From Halichondria panicea (Eukaryota > Porifera > Demospongiae > Suberitida > Halichondriidae), in the NCBI RefSeq assembly GCF_963675165.1, contig NC_087377.1, positions 14,504,198-14,568,197 on the forward strand: a stretch of 64,000 nt of DNA. The letters run 5' to 3'. Positions 1 through 10,223 of the stretch are shown piece by piece. The number at the start of each line of letters is the position of its first letter. The stretch's first letter is position 1. Below the pieces are notes generated by a model. The model ran no database searches. It was not told the origin of the DNA and worked only from the letters and a program-made list of their open reading frames with translations. The position numbers and the translations under genes were made by a program.

Positions 1-95
1 TTGCTTGCTCACTTTTGTGATCGAGGGGGGTCAATTCTTGATTTGGTTGTGGCAGTAGTAGAATTCACAGGAATCTGAATTGGTGATAAGAAACA
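1..95 (-). pseudogene. Exon fragment of a receptor paralog (like exon 10 of the 2194-5571 gene)
   Basis: Read on the minus strand this segment encodes IPVNSTTATTKSRIDPPRSQ followed by a GTGAGC donor-like site. It closely matches exon 10 of the downstream receptor (2991-3065), with a shortened middle. It may be a live exon of a neighbouring gene running off the left edge, or a relic: the next fragments (515-600, 1085-1145) are clearly broken and the exons expected between them are absent. Confidence 0.6.
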
Positions 96-514
96 TGTCT
101 TCATCATCATCGAGGGGACCGTATAGCGAGTATATAATTATTTCGAGAGTATAAATGTTCGCTGATTAGGCATGTATACCTCAAACATTTATACCCACGA
201 ATTTTATCGCATGCAAGCATGCTGCAGAATGGCTGCTATTCCGCGAAAACCTTTCTACCGGATATTCCGCGAACTTTTATACCCTTGAAATATACCCGCT
301 GGCCACTATATATACGGTATTAGTAATTATAGTTGTGACACATGCAAGAGTGCCACATGGGATAACAGATATTGGCTACTCGTGCAGACGTCAAAATGCA
401 ACAATGTGATCATGTGTAATACATGTGCCATTATTACCATAGCAAAAATGTATAGTCTGGTTCAAATGAATGAATAGCTTAATTTCTCAATTTCATGTCA
501 AAATGGTGAGATCA

Positions 515-600
515 CCTTACAGAAGAGTCTAACAGTTTCAGGACAGTATTCACCAACCAGACTCACTGACTCCTCGATCCCTCAACCGTCTGAGAGATAC
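515..600 (-). pseudogene. Decayed Ig-like exon fragment
   Basis: The minus strand carries a near-copy of the segment encoding VSLVGEHCPGTVRLFC in exon 1 of the receptor at 5038-5571. Small insertions disrupt the reading frame just upstream of the conserved part. Only about 85 bp survive and there is no signal-peptide sequence. It is a relic of a tandem copy of the receptor. Confidence 0.7.
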
Positions 601-1084
601 TTGTATACACTATAATTATAGCCTTAAGAATTTTGTCAGTTAAAAGGTTCATAGAATTAATTCTATGAAAGTATAAGTTTTCTATTCAAACTGTTGGGTT
701 ATCTCTTGCTATTGAAAATTGGTAACAATTCTCGCAATTAGTGGGAACAATAATAAATTATCTACTTGTATTTAGTTTCAGTGTATGATTGCGCTGTAAA
801 CAGGTAATTGGATCTATAGTGTGTGAATAATATGTTATGAACTGTTTGTAAACACTAAATACTTAGAAGCAAAGCATTTCATTTTATAGCGCGTACTTTT
901 CGAGGGCTTTATTGTCGTACATTAGCAATCTTTGACAAAAATTAGGTCCACGGAATGCTTAGCTATCGGAAGACACAACGTACCAATGGAGTGGAAACGA
1001 AATGTTTTAATTTAAAGGCTATACATTCCGCTATAATACGGTATAATACGGTAGTCTGCATGGACAAATGCTGTGGTGTATATA

Positions 1085-1145
1085 ACCAGGGTATCACACT
1101 CCAGCTGGTTTGAAGCCAAGTGATCGGATTAAAATTGGTCAAAAG
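1085..1145 (-). pseudogene. Decayed last-exon fragment of a receptor paralog
   Basis: This resembles the last exon of the receptor at 2194-2312 (the segment encoding PTRSVCSKPAEV). The 3' flanks also correspond: 790-880 matches 1885-1985 at about the same distance from each exon copy. The 3' end of the gene and its flank were therefore duplicated in tandem and this copy then decayed. Confidence 0.55.
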
Positions 1146-2193
1146 GTACAAATCACTAGGCCTGCATGCATGGGTGGATTATGCTAGCATAAAAGACAAT
1201 ACTGTATATATATATATATATACTTGTGCAACGACTGGGGCCTATGTTGTGTTTTGAAGGAATAATGTGGGAATAATAGGCGATTTGAAGAATAATAGGC
1301 AATTTGAAAAGAATAAAGGCTGTTTACTTGACATTAAAAATAGCATAATAGGTATTATCTCGAGCATAATCTACAAACCCCTACTCGAAAGTTGGTTTAT
1401 ACTACTGTCATTTGAACTAAAATCCACGAAACATTTACTTTGAACCATCCGCGAAAAGTAGTACCTCGAAAATAACCAGCTATACGGTATAGGTACTCTT
1501 GAGCATTGAGAATAATGCACCACTAGCTATATCAGTTGTATTCACTATCAACATTATTTTGGAAAGTAAACAAGTGTAATGATTTTGATGAAATGAAAGT
1601 CATGTAAATCAACAATCAGCCACACAAGTAAACAGTCCAAAAATGTACATATATGGCGAGATTCGATTCATAACCGTATTACTGTCAGGAATCAGGAGTG
1701 CTCAAAAGAGAGCTAGTACGTACTGCTCCACGTCACTGACCACTGTTATTATCATTTGCTGTATAATGTTGTATATTTCTAGGGTGTAAATGTTTGAAGT
1801 TTTCGCTAATTGCAAACATTAATTTATACACCTAAATTTAGTATATCGCATGATTGCATGCAATGGTTTTGGGTAAAGGTATATGCACTGTAAACAGGTT
1901 ATTGGGAAAGTATATGTGAATAGTAAATTATAAACATTATGTGTGACAAACACTAAATTCTTGGAATTCAAAATCAAGCACTTTCAGTTGTCTGAGTATG
2001 ATTTTCTAGCTACATATATATACACTTATAGCTAAAGGCATTCTCTCTTTTTAGCTTTAAGAGGGATCGAGCAGCACAGGAGTATTTTCACATTCAAGTG
2101 GGAGACCAGCCAATTGATCTGGATAACTGCAGTTGTAACTGTAGTATAATAGGTTTGTATTTCAAGGATACCAAGAAAATTAAATTAATAAAC
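1146..2193. other. Intergenic, repeat debris
   Basis: No gene is visible. It contains a short TA run (about 1203-1221), an element end ending in CCAGCTATACGGTATA (about 1380-1492) of the kind also seen at 27408-27628 and 38700-38870, and the duplicated 3' flank (1860-1985). Confidence 0.5.
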
Positions 2194-5100
2194 TCACACT
2201 TCTGCTGGTTTGGAGCAAACTGATCGGGTTGGAATAGGTGGGGGAACAGAAGCCCCATGCTTGTACATACAATCTGGTATGTCATCAAAATTAAGCTCAA
2301 TTGGAAGACAACCTATAAGTAATACAGTAAACGATTATAACTATAATTATAATTATGCATAATTAAATGGATGGATGCACAGAAATTGTTTGTGGACATA
2401 ATAAGGTTAATTAGCTCACACCTGTTTCATAGACCTCCATAAGCAAGTTAGCAAGCTGTTCTTGTCCCACACTCTTTAAGGCATTACCTAGCTCCCTCCA
2501 TGTTGGCTTTCCATCACAATTCCTTATCCAGAAGTCAATCACTTCAGTAATTCCCTGAACGTCATTGCCAGCACAATAAGGCTCCACTTGCTCAATGTGA
2601 GTCTCTGGCACATTTAGAGCCTTTCCAATCTCTCTCCATTTGCCTTGAACTGATTTCAACTGTACCAAGACTCGGTCAAGATCGACTAACTTGTCAGCTT
2701 CAATCCCTGTGCAATAATGCCATATGCATTCAGTCATTAATACATGGTATGCACATAGTTATGCATACCCTTTGCAGCAGTTTTCTGAACTGGCTTTGGT
2801 TTAGGCATGGCTCTCGCTCTTGACTTAGTGGCTTCAAAGTCTACTGTTGTATAGTCCACTATCTTGGGGTCAAGCAAGTATCCAGTTGACTGACTGGGAA
2901 GTGTACTAACTTCAGAGTAAACTGGACCTTGTGTCTGGTAGCACGCACGTATGAAATTGTGAAATAATTATAAACTGAAAAGTTACTCACCTGTGATCGA
3001 GGGATAAAAATTCTATCATATTCTGATTCGAATTTGGTCGTGGCAGTGGTGGAATTCACAGGAATCTGAATGATAAATATAATACACCATGGATGCATTA
3101 TTATATTCATAGCAATTTATGCCTTACTTGTGGGAAGTGTCTCAGTTGATCAAAAGTCGGCTCATTGACGACTGGAAGTCGACCTGTGATTGTCCATTTA
3201 ATGTTATTCATCCACAACTGTTACAATCAAAACTATTACAATGTAATCTCTAATTATTTACCTGTTTCATAGACCTCAAGGAACTGTCTGGCTAGTTCTT
3301 CTTCACCCACTAATTTCAAAGCATTTGCCAGCACTATCCATGTTGGTCGTCCACTGCAGTTCCGCATCCAAAAGTCAATCATCTCTTTCAATCCAGCACT
3401 TGAATTATCTTTACAGCGTTCTTCCACTTGTTCAATGTGAGCTGTCGGAATGGAAAGGGCAAATCCAATTTCTTTCCATTTTATCTGTACTGTCTTCAGT
3501 TGTAATAAGCTCTGATCCAAATTTAACAACTTGTCAGCTTCTGTAACTGGATGTAAGAAAGGATATTATTAATTGTACATATTCATAAGAACATTTCATT
3601 TTGTGAAGATTATCTTTCACCTCTTTCCTCTAGAACCAACACCGCTCTACTTTCGGAAGCTTCAATATCCACCATAGCGTAGCTCACAGAATGATTGTCA
3701 TATGGGTTTCCATCGACTTCCTGTGGACAACATAGAAATATCGTATCATGCATGTGAGACACTTGAGTTTGACACTTTTACCGGTTCATCTGATGGCTGT
3801 GTCTTTGTTCTCTCTGCATGTATAGAAAAAGGATTCAGTGTAATGCAGTTGGTAAGACATTCTTACTCTTTTTTATTCTGAAATTTTTAGAGCGCATTTT
3901 CAGCAGTACGATCAAAAGAATGACCACTATGATCGCAACAACAATTCCTCCCGCAGAACCGAGTATCGATTGTATCAATACTCTTGAATTTGCTGTATTT
4001 AAACAATAATTTTGTTATAATTTTATTTGTGTTATAAATGATCATGAATTGACTGATTTGGAATTTTACCTTGTCCTAAACAATTTAGGTCTTCAAGGTC
4101 TGAACTCCACTGGTACATACTATTACAGGCAATGAAATGTGGTCCAATGAGCTTGTATCCTTCTTCACACCAAAATGTGATAGTTAAATTTTCACCAGTG
4201 CTCGTGTAGGAATATTTGAGTAATAAGTTGTTGGTTAGCCTTTTTGGAAGTGCACTGCATTTCTCTGCATATACAAGTATATATAGCATACACGTTATTT
4301 TAAAAAACACTATACTATGTATTTATAATTGAGGGGAGAGTGATCCAACCCACAAAACCATGCAGTATTATAATTATACAGGAGGATAATTTCAAAGACT
4401 ATTTTCCTATTATTTTTTGGAGGATTATGTGCAGCATTTTACTTTGTATTGGCCACTCAGCATGTCTTCAATTTTATTACTGTTATGTAGTTAATACTAC
4501 CTTCTTCACAAAGTAGGTCAGCAGGATTTGGCACCCACTCTCCTCTTCCTGAAACTTTAATACACATTGCTGTTCTTGGGTGACTGGGAAGTAGACCATT
4601 ATCACACTGTAGCACAATTTCTGACCCTTCCGTGAAATCAGACTCAGTCGATAAAATTGTAAAGCTCCCGTTGATAAGAGTGGAAGGTGTATCACACACA
4701 ATAGCACCAGCTTGGGGATAAATGAGTAAATATATATGAGTTATAACTATAAAGTAGATCTAATACCTGGTATGCTGCTACTGTATGTAGTGATATTACT
4801 AGTCCCTATGTTGTTTTTAGCTTGAAGGGCGACAACATAGATTCCAGTTTCCAAAACTTCAAAGGATACAGAGCAAGTTGGTGTGCATACTCTACTACTG
4901 TTCACAATTTTATTGTCATTTGTACCATCAAAGAGAATTAGGGAAACATTGTAAAGGATCTCCTCTTGGTATTGTGAACATTTAGCCTGCAAAGTATTAA
5001 AATGCAGTTAACTTGCGGCATATTTTTATGAACTTACGTATTGATTCCAAGTGACTGTCAGTATAAAAGTATTGATGCTCACACTGAAATTATAGACATT

Positions 5101-5571
5101 GGGTACTGTCTCTTCTACTATTGAGATGTTCACTAAGGTTTCATTGAAGTTTTGTGCATCACCACATCTGATCTTAAAAACCTTCTGTACCCCAATGGCT
5201 ATTTGAGAAATATCTAAAGAAAGAACTGATGAGAAATTTGCAAAGATTCTCAAAATTTTGTCCTGGGACAACTCAACAAGTTCGACAGATGCAGAGACCA
5301 ATGTTGAGTCATTAAAGACTTTTGTGGTCTCATTCACACTATCAGTATCAAAGCGTTTGAGCAAATACATGTTGTCATCATGGTAGAACTTCCACTCTAG
5401 CAGTGTGAGGTCCACTCCTTCACAGAACAGTCTGACAGTTCCAGGACAGTGTTCACCAACCAGACTCACTCCTCCCTCAACAGTCAGAGACACTGATGAT
5501 GAGTACACCTCTCCATTGATTATTGAAAATAATATGACTAGCAGATCTATTACACTTGCAATTAGAGTCAT
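2194..5571 (-). CDS. Type I receptor: Ig-like/FN3, two sushi, TM, two Death domains
   Basis: Thirteen exons splice in one frame to 798 aa: 5571-5038, 4986-4767, 4710-4501, 4264-4070, 3992-3867, 3813-3782, 3720-3621, 3540-3262, 3183-3128, 3065-2991, 2934-2769, 2706-2422, 2312-2194. All introns are GT-AG and every phase matches. Order: signal peptide (1-20), Ig-like region (GEHCPGTVRLFC, then W and IRCGD), FN3-like region to about 251, sushi 252-321 and 322-386, membrane helix about 395-417, then a long cytoplasmic part with Death domains at about 473-565 (KWKEIGFALSIP, ending LARQFLEVYETG) and 665-760 (KWREIGKALNVP). Tyrosine motifs VSYAMV (Y453) and VDYTTV (Y637) fit the ITIM pattern; PVYSEVS (Y615) and PPPIPTR near the C terminus look like SH2 and SH3 ligands. 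Death domains recruit adaptors in known receptors, so signalling is the likely role. The ligand is unknown. I see no break. Confidence 0.88.
2422..2706 (-). other. Death domain exon 2 (single symmetric phase 1-1 exon)
   Basis: This 285-nt exon encodes about residues 665-760 of the receptor. The pattern is that of a Death domain: an LDRVLVQL helix, W-R-E-I-G-K-A-L, an IEQVEPYC helix, VIDFWIRNC, PTWRELGNALKSVG and a closing LANLLMEVYETG. It is a clear duplicate of the 279-nt exon at 3262-3540. The last exon adds a proline-rich tail. Confidence 0.85.
3262..3540 (-). other. Death domain exon 1 (single symmetric phase 1-1 exon)
   Basis: This exon encodes the first Death domain, about residues 473-565, with W-K-E-I-G-F-A-L, IEQVEERC, MIDFWMRNC and PTWIVLANALKLVG. 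The exon before each Death-domain exon carries a related tyrosine segment, YAMVDIEASESRA here and YTTVDFEATKSRA before the second. The duplicated unit was therefore tyrosine motif plus Death domain. Confidence 0.85.
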
Positions 5572-6465
5572 ATCATATGCTCTTAGTGTTTAGGCCTAGC
5601 TCTCAGTCTGTGAGTAGATTCTACAGTAGTTGTTTATTAGGAAACAGCTCTAGCTTGGCACTAGCCTCGACTCCAGCCCCTTCAATCATAGATACTATAA
5701 ATTACAGTATCTATGCTTTAATCATAGATACTATAAATTTATAGTTTCAATAGTGGCCTGGTAAACTGTTGGAGCGTGGGTGGAAATATTTACCGTATTT
5801 TATCTCATTGAACGTTAAAATAGTATTTTATCTTATTGAACGATGTGATAAAGAACAGAAAAAAGAAAAAGGAGAGGCTACCTCTCTGTATATACTGTAG
5901 ACAGAGACAGCTAAGTAAAACCTCAGCTCTGTACATTTAGCCATTAACTTGAGGCTCGGATCAGATATACACTCAGGCGACAAGTCAATCTCATAAGAAA
6001 TTAGTTAAACCTGTGGGTAAAAAATAAATGTGGATAAGTACGTACAGTGGCTGCGACGTAACATAATGTGAGGACTACTTATTGATTTACACAATAGATT
6101 TACCATTGAAAGCACTATCCATTAATACACACTCAAGCAACAAGTCCCTCGGATCGGATACACACTCAGGCGACAAGTCCCTCGGATTGTAAACACATTC
6201 AGGCAACACATTTCTCGGATCAGATACCACGTACTTACTCTGTGACCAATTTTCGGCAAATGTCACAACAATGCTTCCTTCCAAAGAGAATGGCACTGAA
6301 CGTCAAACAGACACACCAACACTTTGAAGATGGCTTCACTCAGAGAAACAAGAGGAGAAATCACCACCACAGCACTTCTTTCAGAGAGAGGTTCACTGGT
6401 CCTGTCAAGCTTCACATACTAAAGCTGATGGGAAGCTCTAATTAAAGCGGCAAGTACCTCGGTTC
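5572..6465. other. Upstream region with small tandem repeats
   Basis: This lies 5' of the 2194-5571 receptor, so its promoter should be here, but I recognise no specific element. It holds short duplicated motifs (ATCATAGATACTATAAAT, about 5687-5740) and three copies of a unit of about 33 bp (about 6128-6230, core CTCAGGCGACAAGTCCCTCGG). 6410-6465 is the left half of a dispersed repeat whose right half resumes at 10224 and whose uninterrupted copy lies at about 35010-35340 in reverse. Confidence 0.5.
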
Positions 6466-7374
6466 GGGGATACATAGCCTCGATCCCAGGCCGCTCTTCC
6501 TCAAAGAGAGGGCCTGGTATCGACTGTTTGCGCATGCGCCACATAATCCCCAGAAACTGGGGACTCCGGATATCATCGTATAATGCTCAGTAAAACCATG
6601 ACGTCACAACGAACGGAAGTGGGTTGAAGAAAGTGGAGAAGAAGGTTTCTAGCCCGTGTGATAGCATTCTAATAGCTACCCTTAGCCTGTTATGTTAACA
6701 AAGAACTCACAGCCTGCAACAGTGTGGATGGCAATGTCTGAACGAAGGGAAGGCTGACAATAGCCTATATGGACAGGCCACGCCCATCTGACACTAACCT
6801 TGGTGAAATTCTACATGTAGACTCTATCAGAAGAAATAGCATGCTGTAACCAAACGTACAGCTCTGTCTCTAGCTAGCTAGCTATATAGCTCTGTGTATG
6901 TAGTGTTCTTTGTGTGTATATGTTATTCAGGATATTTTTCGGGTAAAATGTCAGTTTAATGGAAACATTACGGGGAAATTATCCAATAATTTTGCGCATG
7001 CGCAAACAGTCAGTAGCAGGCCTCCTTTTGAGGCCTTGTGAAGGAGGCTAGGCAAGAGTTTATGATAGAGAGAGAGTATCGAACGTAGGCATACTGTGTA
7101 TCAGATGTATGCGGAGAGTAACGTGACTTCCTGTATCTGTCACAAGCTTGGAATTTGCACACTGACCAATCCAAGCGTGGGTGATGTAATCTATCAACCC
7201 ATCCAAGTGTGGGTGATGTAATCTACTTTCTTGATAGATGACATCACCCACACTTGGATTGGTCAGTGTGCAAATTGTGACAGATACAGGAAGTATGGCG
7301 CGCCGTGTGTTTCAATAACAATGTCTGCATATACATAGGCGTGTCCTGGTGTGAATATACCGACATAGCATGCA

Positions 7375-7877
7375 CGTGCAATGATCGCCTTATGCAGTGA
7401 TCATGTCTGCACATGCAACCATTAGTCTCTGCACATGCAGTGATCATGTCTGCACATGCAACCATTAGTCTCTGCGCATGCAGTGATCATGTCTGCACAT
7501 GCAACCATTAGTCTCTGCGTGTGCAGTGATCATGTCTGCACATGCAACCATTAGTCTCTGCACATGCAACCATTAGTCTCTGCACATGCAACCATTAGTC
7601 TCTGCACATGCAGTGATCATGTCTGCACATGCAACCATTAGTCTCTGCACATGCAGTGATCATGTCTGCACATGCAACCATTAGTCTCTGCATGCGTGTG
7701 CAGTGATCATGTCTGCACATGCAGTGATCATGTCTGCACATGCAACCATTAATCTCTGCACATGCAGTGATCATGTCTGCACATGCAACCATTAGTCTCT
7801 GCACATGCAGTGATCATGTCTGCACATGCAACCATTAGTCTGTGCACATGCAGTGATCATGTCTGCACATGCAAATG
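7375..7877 (-). repeat. 43-bp satellite array, left arm
   Basis: About 11 irregular copies of a 43-bp unit lie in reverse orientation relative to the array at 8048-8700. Each unit contains TGCATGTGCAG and ACATGATCACTGCATGTGCA on the minus strand. Apparent reading frames through it only echo the repeat (period 43 codons) and are not genes. Confidence 0.9.
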
Positions 7878-8047
7878 TGTTCCAGCCGAGTACTTCAATG
7901 GCAGATTCGTCTTCATCCATGTCCATATCATCTATTATATCTATCATTAATTTTTAATACATCTTTGATACACGTGCTTTAAATAGAGCTGCTGCATCAG
8001 GTCAAAGTATATGTTTCTCAATGGGACTCAGGTACACCTGTACTGTA

Positions 8048-8700
8048 CTGCATGTGCAGAGATTAATGGTTGCATGTGCAGACATGATCACTGCATGTGC
8101 AGAGACTAATGGTTGCATGTGCAGACATGATCACTGCATGTGCAGAGACTAATGGTTGCATGTGCAGACATGATCACTGCATGTGCAGAGACTAATGGTT
8201 GCATGTGCAGACATGATCACTGCATGTGCAGAGACTAATGGTTGCATGTGCAGACATGATCACTGCATGTGCAGAGACTAATGGTTGCATGTGCAGACAT
8301 GATCACTGCATGTGCAGAGACTAATGGTTGCATGTGCAGACATGATCACTGCATGTGCAGAGACTAATGGTTGCATGTGCAGACATGATCACTGCATGTG
8401 CAGAGACTAATGGTTGCATGTGCAGACATGATCACTGCATGTGCAGAGACTAATGGTTGCATGTGCAGACATGATCACTGCATGTGCAGAGACTAATGGT
8501 TGCATGTGCAGACATGATCACTGCATGTGCAGAGACTAATGGTTGCATGTGCAGACATGATCACTGCATGTGCAGAGACTAATGGTTGCATGTGCAGACA
8601 TGATCACTACACACGCAGAGACTAATGGTTGCATGTGCAGACATGATCACTGCATGTGCAGAGACTAATGGTTGCATGTGCAGACATGATCACTGCATAA
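8048..8700 (+). repeat. 43-bp satellite array, right arm
   Basis: About 15 nearly identical tandem copies of a 43-bp unit (ACTAATGGTTGCATGTGCAG, ACATGATCACTGCATGTGCA, GAG). With the opposite array across the roughly 170-bp spacer 7878-8047 it forms a large inverted repeat able to fold back on itself. The high homogeneity suggests recent expansion or gene conversion. Confidence 0.93.
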
Positions 8701-8885
8701 GGCGATCATTGCACGTGCATGCTATGTCGGTATATTCACACCAGGACACGCCTATGTATATGCAGACATTTTATTGAAACACACGGCGCGCCATAAGGAA
8801 GTCACGTTACTCTCCGCATACATCTGATGTACAGTATGCCTATGTTCGATACTCTCTCTCATAAACTCTTGGGCTAGGGGATACA

Positions 8886-10223
8886 TAGCCTCGATCCCAG
8901 GCCAATCCGTCTCTAATTGAACGCTAGGTCGCCTCCTCGGCCTGGTATTGATTGTATCTGGGCGTGACCGGAAACTGGTAAGTATCAGCTATGTACTGTA
9001 AAATCTTCAGTTCATACAGTTGGCTAAAAATACAGCGATAATGATATAATGACACTAGAAATTAATACTGTGCACAGCAGTACTGCGTCCATAATAAATG
9101 CAGATGTTTAGAAGCGAAGATCTCAAACAAGAGCTTCCAGAAAGACTTAATAAATACTGCGTTGGATATGCCTGCTAAGCCTTCAGGTGGCATAACAAAG
9201 ATTGTGTGTTCACAGTGCATCAAGAGACAGTAGAATCCTGACGTCACTGGTCAGGATAGCAACCATAAGTGTTGAAAGAGCCATTCCACGTCAGTAGTTT
9301 TAGTGCAGGTAGTTCTATAAGATCGGACCCTTGGGAAGGACACGAGTGGCACTGGGGCATCCTCTTTCAATGAGTTCACACCCATCAGCTATAGGAGGAG
9401 TACAACGGGGGTTGGAGGGGAAGGTTCCATTTTGCTCCTGTATACAAATTAGTATGAACTTAAATTCACCATTCCACTATACATTTTGTAACTCACAGTG
9501 ATGGTCCACACAAAACTAGCCACGATCCCAGGCCGCACTTCCTTGAAGGCCGGTGAAGGAAGCTAACACAACACTAGTGCCAGTGCCGTAATGTCATATC
9601 TTAATCCAGATACCAAGGATTGGACTATAGGCTATAGTGTACAATTTCCAATGATGAAAGGGTATTATTGATTTATATCGCTCACCTTGACAATACATCC
9701 CAGGCCCAGCCACTTGTGGACACCCCTGAGCATAGTATACAAGAGATCGATGGCCAGAGTCTGAGGATAGACTCTACCAAGTGTATCTGGCAATCAATGG
9801 TCTAATCAAGCGCTTGTATTAAATTGTGTAGTCAATCAAAGGTAGCCACTGATAGCAGAAACTTGAGAACCTAGGTCTGTTCTTTCATAAGAGTGATGCT
9901 CTTTCTTCCTTCGCACAAGACAGCTCCTCACACTCTAGCTAGCTAAGCCTATATCTATGACAAACTAAACTTGCAAAGAATAGACCTATGACACGGATTT
10001 CTTTGTGATTTATCGGTGATTTTACGGAGTAAGTATGCTTACATACACTATTAGTGTTTCTATTCGCTCCACCTTGCTCAGGTATTCGCTCTTTTTTAGC
10101 GAATACCTGAGCAACCACAGCAACCACAGCACATGCCCAGATACACGCCCAGATACAATCAATACCAGGCCGAGGAGGCGACCTAGCGTTCAATTAGAGA
10201 CGGATCGGCCTGGGATCGAGGCT
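8886..10223. mobile_element. Non-autonomous TAGCCTCG element with about 80-bp TIRs
   Basis: The ends TAGCCTCGATCCCAGGCC and GGCCTGGGATCGAGGCT are inverted, and the similarity extends inward through GAACGCTAGGTCGCC to CTGGGCGTG. It is flanked by ggggataca on both sides. The interior carries two exon-like segments on the minus strand (9315-9786), described separately. Confidence 0.8.
9315..9786 (-). pseudogene. Two captured exon-like segments inside a transposon
   Basis: On the minus strand, 9786-9686 reads DTLGRVYPQTLAIDLLYTML and onward to GLGCIVK, bounded by a CAG acceptor and a GTGAGC donor. 9437-9315 follows a GTATACAG acceptor in matching phase, starts EQNGTFPSNPRCTPPIADG and ends at TAG. 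I do not recognise the protein. Position inside a TIR element suggests host exons captured by the transposon, but a transposon-encoded ORF remains possible. Confidence 0.45.

Larger units (their letters stand above)
6475..8876. mobile_element. TAGCCTCG-ended element carrying inverted satellite arrays
   Basis: The left end is TAGCCTCGATCCCAGG and the right end reads TAGCCCAAGAG on the minus strand. It contains a 577-bp inner unit (6475-7051) with inverted ends and GCGCATGCGC motifs. A second pair of inverted ends (7050-7134 and 8787-8876, core AGAGTTTATGA) encloses the satellite arrays. A palindromic insert at about 7135-7294 interrupts the left arm only. No transposase is visible, so it is non-autonomous. 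Confidence 0.7.

Noticed and set aside
2094-2300. 68-residue minus-strand frame overlapping the last exon of the Death-domain receptor
   Set aside because: It is a different frame from the spliced gene, which ends at 2194 with PTRSVCSKPAEV.
7244-7804. Open reading frames rich in Cys, His and Met over the 43-bp array
   Set aside because: They simply translate the satellite with a 43-codon period and have no independent support.
7375-8700. CRISPR-like array
   Set aside because: There are no unique spacers; the 43-bp unit repeats head to tail, and the DNA is eukaryotic.
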